Shown here one piece after another: positions 48,315 through 54,622 of a stretch of DNA of 64,000 nt (position 1 is the stretch's first letter; each line of letters starts with the position of its first letter). Below the pieces are notes generated by a model that worked only from the letters and a program-made list of their open reading frames with translations, did not search any database and had not been told where the DNA came from. The position numbers and the translations under genes were made by a program. Source of the DNA: Arenimonas fontis (GTDB lineage Bacteria > Pseudomonadota > Gammaproteobacteria > Xanthomonadales > Xanthomonadaceae); assembly GCF_008386465.1 (NCBI RefSeq), contig NZ_VUOD01000010.1, forward strand, positions 1 through 64,000, read 5' to 3'.

Positions 48315-49397
48315 ATGGCGCGCGATCTCAACGACACGCTGATCTTCGTGAAGGTGGTGGAGCAGGGCAGCTTCACCGCGGCGGCCCGGCAACTGGGTTT
48401 GCCCAAGACTACGGTCAGCCGCAAGGTGCTGGAGCTGGAGGCGCGCCTGGGCGCGCAGCTGCTGATGCGCACCACCCGCCGGCTCGGACTGACCGAGGCC
48501 GGCACCGTGTACTACGAACATTGCAAGCGCATCGCCCGCGAACTGGAGGAGGCCGAGGGCGCGGTCAACCAGTTGCAGAGCGGGCCGCGCGGCTGGCTGC
48601 GGGTCACCGTCCCGGTGTCCCTGGGCCTGATCGCGCTGGGACCACTGCTGACCGAATTCCGCTCGCGCTACCCGGAGGTGCGACTGGATCTGGTGCTGAG
48701 CAACGACGTGCTCGACCTGATCGGCGACGAGATAGACGTCGCCCTGCGCTTCGGCTCCCTGCCGGACTCCACCCTGGTGGCCCGCAACCTGGGCAGCTAC
48801 CGGCCTTACATCTATGCCAGCCCCAGCTACATCGCCCGTCATGGCGAGCCGCTGACGCCCGAGGATCTGGAGCACCACCATGCTCTGGTGATGCCGCACC
48901 ACCGGCGCGGCCAGCGTTGGAGCTGGGCTCTGGGCGACGGCGACCACAGCGGCGACTTCGGAGTGCGGCCGATGATGGTGGCCAACGACCCCTTCGCGCT
49001 GAAGCCGGCACTGTTGGCCGGCGAAGGCCTGATGCTGGCCACGCCGATGGTGGTGGGCGGCGAACTGGCCAGCGGCTGCGTGCGGCGGGTGCTGCCGGGC
49101 TGGGCCGGACCGATCGTCGAGCTCAACGCGGTGTTTCCGCGCGGCTCGGTGCTGTCACCGAAGGTGCGCGCCTTCGTGGATTTCCTGCTCGAGCGCATGG
49201 AGCTGCGCGAGCTGGCGCTCAGGCGCCTGGGTTTCGGCGACACCATCTGCCGCAAGGAACAAGGCCGCGTCAGTTGCGAGGAGTTGCAGGCGGCGCTGGC
49301 GATGCATCCCGAACCCGTGCAGGCAGCCGGCGGCAAGGGCAAGGCCCGCACGGAAACGCCGCCGGCGCAGGAAGCGGTGGAAGCGGAAACCGACTGA
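48315..49397 (+). CDS. LysR-family transcriptional regulator
   Basis: The product has 360 residues. The winged helix-turn-helix is at 1-62 ('FTAAARQLGLPKTTVSRKVLELEARLG'-type, cited 'AARQLGLPKTTVSRKV'). The effector domain follows ('LRVTVPVSLGL', 'IDVALRFGSLPDSTLVAR'), close to the CrgA/AaeR-like group. Residues after about 310 form an unusual Gly/Ala/Lys/Glu-rich tail that adds about 50 residues to the normal length. It is divergent from the efflux operon and is the likely regulator of it. GAGGGAG precedes the ATG by nine bases. Confidence 0.9.
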   Translation: MARDLNDTLIFVKVVEQGSFTAAARQLGLPKTTVSRKVLELEARLGAQLLMRTTRRLGLTEAGTVYYEHCKRIARELEEAEGAVNQLQSGPRGWLRVTVPVSLGLIALGPLLTEFRSRYPEVRLDLVLSNDVLDLIGDEIDVALRFGSLPDSTLVARNLGSYRPYIYASPSYIARHGEPLTPEDLEHHHALVMPHHRRGQRWSWALGDGDHSGDFGVRPMMVANDPFALKPALLAGEGLMLATPMVVGGELASGCVRRVLPGWAGPIVELNAVFPRGSVLSPKVRAFVDFLLERMELRELALRRLGFGDTICRKEQGRVSCEELQAALAMHPEPVQAAGGKGKARTETPPAQEAVEAETD

Positions 49398-49450
49398 GCC
49401 GCCGCGGCCTCATCCGGCGGGGCGGAGTCCGGCCGTTCGCGGATGCCTGC

Positions 49451-49852
49451 TCAAGCCGCCTGCCGGCGCGCCGCCAGCACCAGGACCAGGACGCCGTCGA
49501 AGCGGTCCAGCTCGCCCTCGTCGGAGCGGGCGCGGGCGTATTCCTCGGGGCTGTCCAGAACGTCGAGCACGACGCAGCGGGCATCGCCCTCTTCGCCGAA
49601 TTCCAGCCGCGCCTCGTAGACGCAGGTGCGCGGGCCGGCCAGCCAGCAACGCAGCACCCCTCCGTCCAGCCAGACCGCCCAGCGGTCGTCCAGGCCGCGC
49701 GGCCACAGGCCCTCGCGCAGGCGGGCGACGTCCTCGGCGGCAAAGCGGCGGTTGGCCCGGATCGGCCAGCGCGGCCCGGCCAGCGGCCGCAGCAGCGCCT
49801 GCCATTGCTGGCGTTCGTCGGATTCGGGGGTCGTCGTCATGTTCATGGCCAT
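49451..49852 (-). CDS. Small protein of unknown function
   Basis: The product has 133 residues with no signal peptide and no membrane segment. It contains 'RWPIRANRRFAAEDVARLREGLWPRGLDDRWAVW' (cited 'FAAEDVARLREGLWPRG') and an acidic middle. Three alternative ATGs within five codons (49852, 49846, 49840) make the exact start uncertain. The protein-like composition and good coding bias support it as real. It stands alone, convergent with the LysR gene. Confidence 0.6.
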   Translation of the reverse strand: MAMNMTTTPESDERQQWQALLRPLAGPRWPIRANRRFAAEDVARLREGLWPRGLDDRWAVWLDGGVLRCWLAGPRTCVYEARLEFGEEGDARCVVLDVLDSPEEYARARSDEGELDRFDGVLVLVLAARRQAA

Positions 49853-49982
49853 CCCTGGCTGAAACGCAATCCGGGGCCGAAAGCAGTCTCGCCGGCCGCA
49901 GGCTCACGGGCCGAGACTGAGCGGAAGGTCGCGCCCGCCGCCCGTCGGGGGCCGGGATTGTAACGATCCGGCCGCCGCGGTC

Positions 49983-50996
49983 CTACCCGGCGGAGTCCGG
50001 GCAATGATGGATCTCGATGGTCGAGTGCACGATTTCCGGATGTGCCGCCAGCCTGCGTCTGGCGGCATCGGCGCCAAGCGACCGATCGTGCGTCACCAGG
50101 ACGACGGCGCAGGCGTAGGCATGCCGGCCGACCCGCCAGACGTGCAGGTCGGTGACGCGGGTGTCGCCGGCCCCGGGCCCGGATTCCAGCGCCGCCCGGA
50201 TCCCTTCCACCACGGGATGGTCCATTTCGCGGTCGAGCAGCACCTTGCCGGTGTCGCGGATCAGCCCCTTGGCCCAGACCGCCACCAGCACCGCGCCGAC
50301 GATGCCCATGACCGGATCCAGCCAGGCCCAGCCGTACAGCCAGCCCCCGGCCAGGGCGACGATGGCCAGCACCGAGGTCGCGGCGTCGGCGATCACGTGC
50401 AGGTAGGCCGAACGCAGGTTGAGGTCGTGGTGGCGGGGCTCGGCATGATCGTGGCCGGACTCCCGGCCGTGGGCGCGGCCATGATGGTGGCCGTCGTCAT
50501 GACGATGTCCGTGACCGTGGGGGTGGCCGTGGCCGTGGTGGTGCGCCCGGCCCAGGATCAGGGCGCAGGCGAGGTTGACGCCCAGGCCCAGACCGGCGAC
50601 CGCGATCGCCTCCCGGTAACGGATCGGTTCCGGCGACAGCAGCCGCTCGAGCGAACCGATCACCATCATCGCCGCCACGCCGAGCAGGAAGATGGCGCCG
50701 GCGAAACCGCCGAGCACCTCGATCTTCCAGGTGCCGAAGGCGAAGCGCGGATCCCGGGCGTAACGGCGGGCCGCCGCATAGGCGGCGGCGGACAGGCCGA
50801 TCGCCAGCGCGTGCGAGCTCATGTGCCAGCCGTCGGCCAGCAGTGCCATCGAGTTGAACCACCAGCCGGCGGCGATCTCCACCGCCATCGCCACCGCCGT
50901 GATCCACATCACCAGGCGCGTGCCGCGCTCGGCGGCATGGCTGCCGGTATCGAAGACGTGCTCGTGTTGCCAGCGGGAAAGGTTCTCGGCATGCAT
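49983..50996 (-). CDS. dmeF: CDF-family metal efflux transporter, DmeF type (Co/Ni)
   Basis: The product has 337 residues. It begins 'LSRWQHEHVFDTG' as in DmeF. Six transmembrane helices are interrupted by a long His/Gly/Asp loop (about 155-200, repeated H-G-H-x-H). The transport site is His-x3-Asp-like in TM2 ('ALLADGWHMSSHAL', with Asp and His) and TM5 ('HVIADAATSVLAI'). It would expel Co2+ and Ni2+ from the cytoplasm. No DmeR regulator is adjacent. I choose the ATG at 50996 because it gives the family start; the frame is open 11 codons upstream. Confidence 0.88.
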   Translation of the reverse strand: MHAENLSRWQHEHVFDTGSHAAERGTRLVMWITAVAMAVEIAAGWWFNSMALLADGWHMSSHALAIGLSAAAYAAARRYARDPRFAFGTWKIEVLGGFAGAIFLLGVAAMMVIGSLERLLSPEPIRYREAIAVAGLGLGVNLACALILGRAHHHGHGHPHGHGHRHDDGHHHGRAHGRESGHDHAEPRHHDLNLRSAYLHVIADAATSVLAIVALAGGWLYGWAWLDPVMGIVGAVLVAVWAKGLIRDTGKVLLDREMDHPVVEGIRAALESGPGAGDTRVTDLHVWRVGRHAYACAVVLVTHDRSLGADAARRRLAAHPEIVHSTIEIHHCPDSAG

Positions 50997-51206
50997 GGCG
51001 ATATCCGCTCGGGGACGTGGCCGCGGCACGGGGCCGGGACAAGGGGCGGCGACGGGGAAGAACCGGGCCGGCGATCATGTTACCGGCCGGGCAGCACCCT
51101 GAGATCGTCCGGCACGGGCATCGGCCGCAAGGCGGCGCTACTCTGGGCCTCGTCATGGCGGGAAGGTCTAGCCGGGGCGCTGGGCCATGGAGACCAGGAG
51201 CGGAAC

Positions 51207-51839
51207 ATGAGCGGCAAACCGGAGCCTTCGCCGCAGGACCACTGGGAAGACGTGTACCAGCGCAAACCGGCCGATACCCTCAGCTGGTACAGGCCGCACC
51301 TGGAGACCTCGCTGGCCTTGCTGGAGCAGGCCGGGCTGGGGCCGGACGTGCGGCTCATCGACGTCGGCGGCGGCGCATCCACCCTGGTGGACGACCTGCT
51401 GGATCGCGGCGTGGCCGCGATCACCGTGCTGGACCTGTCGCGCCAGGCCCTGGACCTGGCCCGCGCCCGCCTGGGCGACCGCGGTGCCGGCGTACGCTGG
51501 TTGGCCGCCGACCTGCTCACCGCCGACTTGCCGGCCGCCGGCTTCGACCTGTGGCACGACCGCGCGGTGCTGCATTTCCTCACCGCCCCGGAGGCGGCCG
51601 CCGCCTATGCGGCGCAGGCGGCGCGGGCGCTGCGTCCGGGCGGCCACGCGGTGATCGGCGGCTTCGCTCCCGACGGCCCGGAGCGTTGCAGCGGCCTGCC
51701 GGTGGCGCGGCGTTCGGCCGGGGACATCGCCGCGCTGATGGGTCCGGCCTTCCGCCTGGTGGGCCAGCACCGGGAGGTGCACACCACGCCGGGCGGCCAC
51801 ACGCAGGCTTTCGCCTGGGCGGTGTTGCGGCGGGAGTGA
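51207..51839 (+). CDS. Class I SAM-dependent methyltransferase
   Basis: The product has 210 residues. It starts 'DHWEDVYQRKPADTLSWYRPH', a pattern of a small methyltransferase group. Motif I is 'LIDVGGGASTLVDDLL' (about 48-63), followed by 'TVLDLSRQALDLARARLG', 'DLWHDRAVLHFL' and 'LRPGGHAVIGGFAPDG'. The substrate is unknown; relatives near metal genes are sometimes called thiopurine/tellurite-type methyltransferases, but I cannot support that here. GGAGCGG precedes the ATG. It is divergent from dmeF. Confidence 0.82.
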   Translation: MSGKPEPSPQDHWEDVYQRKPADTLSWYRPHLETSLALLEQAGLGPDVRLIDVGGGASTLVDDLLDRGVAAITVLDLSRQALDLARARLGDRGAGVRWLAADLLTADLPAAGFDLWHDRAVLHFLTAPEAAAAYAAQAARALRPGGHAVIGGFAPDGPERCSGLPVARRSAGDIAALMGPAFRLVGQHREVHTTPGGHTQAFAWAVLRRE

Positions 51840-51874
51840 GTCGCCCCGGTTCCGGACACCGTGAAACGGCGCCG

Positions 51875-51888
51875 GGCTTCGGAAGCCG
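51875..51888 (+). repeat. 14-base copy of the tRNA-Arg anticodon arm at the edge of the AbiE patch
   Basis: GGCTTCGGAAGCCG here is identical to 54364-54377 inside tRNA-Arg(CCG) and in the same orientation. The two copies bracket the AbiE pair and the pRiA4b-type gene. The sequence is itself a short hairpin and lies 36 bases after a gene end, so it could instead be a terminator. The rest of 51840-52130 (291 bases) holds no gene and is A/T-richer than its surroundings. Confidence 0.4.
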
Positions 51889-52094
51889 TGAAAACTCAGC
51901 TGCGGCAATGGATTGCAGACCGCCTCCTTCCGTCCGAAGCGGTCTGCCCTGCTTTGGCGCCGACCCGAGTCGGCCTGCGACGAGGTCACTTGGAGCCATT
52001 CTGCACCGCAGTCCAAGGCTCTTGTCGGCACATTCGCGGGAGTAAAGGCCAGTTCCAAACCTGGTGGCGGGGTGTTACAAAAACACACACATTA

Positions 52095-52123
52095 TTGACA
52101 TAGATGTAGCAATTAGAACACTC
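52095..52123 (+). promoter_or_regulatory. Possible promoter of the abiE operon
   Basis: A perfect -35 TTGACA (52095-52100) lies in the A/T-rich stretch before abiEi. The -10 at 17 bases (ACACTC) is poor. A start 6-7 bases further would fall at the GTG itself, so the transcript may be leaderless. No clear inverted repeat for AbiEi autoregulation is visible. Confidence 0.35.
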
Positions 52124-52130
52124 TCGGTGC

Positions 52131-52727
52131 GTGGATCCCCACGCCAAAGCCAAGCGCCTGCTCGAAGTCCAGGGCACTGCCCGGGCCCGTGACCTCCGGG
52201 CCGCCGGGCTGGAGGGTGCCCAGATCACTCGCCTGGTGCAAAGGGGCGAACTGGTCAGGCTCGCGCGTGGGGTCTACTCACTGCCCGGTCGGGCGCCGTC
52301 GGCGGACGAGGGGCTGCAGATCGTCGCGCGCCGCGTGCCCGACGGCTTCTTCTGCCTCCTGACGGCGCTGCGCTTCCACGGGCTCACGACACAGGCACCG
52401 CACTCGGTCTGGCTGGGTATCGCCGCCGGGCGGCACACGCCCAAGCTGGACTGGCCTTCGCTGCGGGTCGTTCGGTACTCGGGTGCCGGCCTCTCGACTG
52501 GAATCGAAACCCACGTCCTCGACGGCGTGCCGCTCCGGGTTACCGGGGTCGCCCGGACCGTCGTGGATTGCTTCAAGTTCCGCAACAGGATCGGTTTGGA
52601 CGTGGCGCTGGAGGCGCTCGCCCAGGTGCGCCGCGAGCGTCGAACGAGCAACGACGAAATCTGGCGGCTGGCGAGTCAGCTTCGGATGGCAAATGTCATG
52701 CGCCCCTATCTGGAATCGGTGGTATGA
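52131..52727 (+). CDS. abiEi: AbiEi-family antitoxin (type IV toxin-antitoxin)
   Basis: The product has 198 residues with a GTG start. The N-terminal 50 residues are a winged helix ('ARDLRAAGLEGAQITRLVQRGELVRLARGVY'-type, cited 'ITRLVQRGELVRLARGVYSL'), typical of AbiEi and used for autorepression. The C-terminal part ('FHGLTTQAPHSVWLGI', 'GVARTVVDCFKFRNRIG', 'ALAQVRRER') matches the AbiEi antitoxin domain. It overlaps the toxin gene by four bases (ATGA). Antitoxins of this type are thought to counter the toxin without direct binding. Confidence 0.92.
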   Translation: MDPHAKAKRLLEVQGTARARDLRAAGLEGAQITRLVQRGELVRLARGVYSLPGRAPSADEGLQIVARRVPDGFFCLLTALRFHGLTTQAPHSVWLGIAAGRHTPKLDWPSLRVVRYSGAGLSTGIETHVLDGVPLRVTGVARTVVDCFKFRNRIGLDVALEALAQVRRERRTSNDEIWRLASQLRMANVMRPYLESVV

Positions 52728-53593
52728 GCAGTCCCTTGCCAGCACGGATTGATTCGATCCGCCAGCGACTGCTGAACCACGCGAAGCAGGCAGGGGAGGA
52801 GTTCCAGCTGACGCTAGACCGCTATGCCGTCGAGCGCCTGCTGTATCGGCTGTCGATCTCGCGCCACCGGGCTGACTTCCTGCTCAAGGGCGCCATGCTT
52901 TTCCGGCACTGGTTCGGCCAGGAGCACAGGCCGACGCGCGACGCGGACTTCCTGGGCTTTGGCACTCCGGATCCGGCGCGAATCGAAGCCATCGTCCGCG
53001 AACTCTGCGAACTTGAGGTCGACGACGGCCTGGCTTTCGACCTCGCGGGCCTGCGCGTCAGCGAGATCCGGGAAACGGCGCGCTACGACGGCCTGCGAGT
53101 GAACCTGCGTGCCCGACTGGGGACGGCGGAGTGCCTGGTCCAGTGGGATATCGGGTTCGGGGATGCCGTGACGCCCGGGCCCGAGGACGCCGAGCTGCCG
53201 ACCTTGCTCGATGACCTGCCCGCGCCCTCGTTGCGCATCTATCCGCGGGAAACCGTCTTCGCCGAGAAGCTGCAGTCGATCGTCGTGCTCGGTATGACCA
53301 ACAGCCGGATGAAGGATTACTTCGATCTGCTCAGCCTGGCCCGGGAGGGCCGGCTCGATCCGACGGTGCTTCGAAACGCCGTGTCCGCCACGTTCGCGCG
53401 ACGGGACACCCCAATGCCTGGTTCCCTGCCGGTGGGGCTGACGGAGGCTTTCGCCTCGGACAACGCCAAGCAAAGGCAATGGCGGGCCTTCCTCGAAAGG
53501 GGTCGGCTGGAGGCGCCTGGGCTTGCAGTGGTGGTGGCCGAGTTGGCTGGCGTCGTGGCGCCGCTTCTTGGGAAGCCGCCGGCCTCCCGATAG
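52724..53593 (+). CDS. abiEii: AbiEii-family nucleotidyltransferase toxin
   Basis: The product has 289 residues (DUF1814). 'LYRLSISRHRADFLLKGAMLF' (cited 'FLLKGAMLF') and 'RPTRDADFLG' carry the nucleotidyltransferase motif (Lys-Gly and Arg-x-Thr-x-Asp-x-Asp). 'LRIYPRETVFAEKLQSIVVLG' and 'MKDYFDLLSLA' are the other conserved blocks (cited 'ETVFAEKLQS', 'RMKDYFDL'). AbiEii/MenT-like toxins add nucleotides to tRNA ends or use GTP, and give abortive phage defence. All key residues appear present, so it should be active. It forms one operon with abiEi. Confidence 0.92.
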   Translation: MSSPLPARIDSIRQRLLNHAKQAGEEFQLTLDRYAVERLLYRLSISRHRADFLLKGAMLFRHWFGQEHRPTRDADFLGFGTPDPARIEAIVRELCELEVDDGLAFDLAGLRVSEIRETARYDGLRVNLRARLGTAECLVQWDIGFGDAVTPGPEDAELPTLLDDLPAPSLRIYPRETVFAEKLQSIVVLGMTNSRMKDYFDLLSLAREGRLDPTVLRNAVSATFARRDTPMPGSLPVGLTEAFASDNAKQRQWRAFLERGRLEAPGLAVVVAELAGVVAPLLGKPPASR

Positions 53594-53614
53594 CCAGGGG
53601 CAGCCCGCCGGCTA

Positions 53615-54238
53615 TCAACGTTGGGACGCAATATAAGCCAGCAGCCGCTTGAGCCGCGGCGCCGGGTTGGCGAACTTCACCTGCTGTTCGTCGAAGGCCT
53701 CGGGATCGAACTTGCCGCGCCTGCCCTTCTGGCGGCTGGCCCAGACGTGGGACGCCTTGTGGTCCGGGTCTTCCGGGTCGGCCAGGGTTTCGAGAAGGCT
53801 TTCGTAACCGCCCGGGCCGCCGCAGTCGTCGGGCGGCGCCGAACGCTCGCCGGCCGTGCAGCGCGGATACTTCTTGCCTGGCGCCGCTTCGAGGACGTCC
53901 TCGAGCACGACCGCGTGTTCCCAGCCGTCGCCGAAGTCGTATTCGTATTCCAGCCGAGGATTGGCCCGGCTCAGGACGTCGGCCACGCGGTGCTCCCAGC
54001 CGGGCAGGGGCGGATCGTCGTCGAACTCGTCCAGCGGCATGCCGAAGCGCGGATGGCCGCCGCGCCGGCCCCAGGGCCGGAACTCGTGCAGGTGGGTGTC
54101 AGTCCAGGCGAAGGCGCTCTGGATGGCGACGTGCAGGTCCCAGAAGGTGTAGTCGCCCGGCACCTGCAGGCGGCGCCAGATCAGCGGCTCGATCCCCCGG
54201 AGTTCGACCCGGATCTGGAGAACCTTCGAAGTCTTCAT
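53615..54238 (-). CDS. Plasmid pRiA4b ORF-3 family protein
   Basis: The product has 207 residues. 'LQIRVELRGIEPLIWRRLQVPGDYTFWDLHVAIQSAFAW' (cited 'IEPLIWRRLQVPGDYTFWDL'), 'THLHEFRPWG', 'EYEYDFGDGWEHAVVLE' and 'CTAGERSAPPDDCGGPGGY' are the conserved blocks of this family. The molecular function is unknown; genes of this type are often found with mobile elements. It converges with abiEii (21-base gap) and lies next to tRNA-Arg. Confidence 0.9.
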   Translation of the reverse strand: MKTSKVLQIRVELRGIEPLIWRRLQVPGDYTFWDLHVAIQSAFAWTDTHLHEFRPWGRRGGHPRFGMPLDEFDDDPPLPGWEHRVADVLSRANPRLEYEYDFGDGWEHAVVLEDVLEAAPGKKYPRCTAGERSAPPDDCGGPGGYESLLETLADPEDPDHKASHVWASRQKGRRGKFDPEAFDEQQVKFANPAPRLKRLLAYIASQR

Positions 54239-54328
54239 GCCGGCCTTGCCTCGCCCCAGTGTCCTATCAGGATGAAGGCGACAGCTTGCCCGGGATCGGA
54301 TGCGGTCCCGGACCTGTCGCGGGGGAAC

Positions 54329-54405
54329 TGGCGCGCCTGGAGGGATTCGAACCCCCGACCAACGGCTTCGGAAGCCGCTACTCTATCCGGCTGAGCTACA
54401 GGCGC
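54329..54405 (-). tRNA. tRNA-Arg (anticodon CCG)
   Basis: The 77-base minus-strand sequence folds as a cloverleaf. The acceptor is GCGCCTG/CAGGCGC with discriminator G and an encoded CCA. The D arm includes GCTC-AGCCGGATA-GAG. The anticodon arm has a TTCCGAA loop giving CCG (Arg codon CGG). The T arm contains GGTTCGAATCC. A second copy of its anticodon arm lies at 51875-51888. Confidence 0.97.
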
Positions 54406-54622
54406 GTGTTTCGGCGCTCCCGGCACCGGCGGAGCCCGGTGCGGTGCGGGCCGGTCATTCTCGCAGGTAGCCGCCGGCATGGGAAGCCGGGCCGGGCCCG
54501 GAAAGCGGGCGGCCAAGCTGAACGGCTCGTCCTTCGAGGCGCCGGTCTGTGCGCTGGCGCACAGCAGGGCCGGCAGTCCTGTGACAGAACAATGGCGAGG
54601 TCCATCCTTGGGGAGGCCATTG

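Noticed and set aside
50479-50560. GTG/ATG/CC-rich stretch resembling a short tandem repeat
   Set aside because: It is the His-rich loop of the DmeF transporter read on the other strand; the repetition comes from H-G-H codons, not a DNA repeat.
54273-54318. Imperfect hairpin (CCGGGA/TCCCGG) just 3' of tRNA-Arg
   Set aside because: The stem is only six bases with a 10-base loop and no T-run, so I do not call it a terminator.
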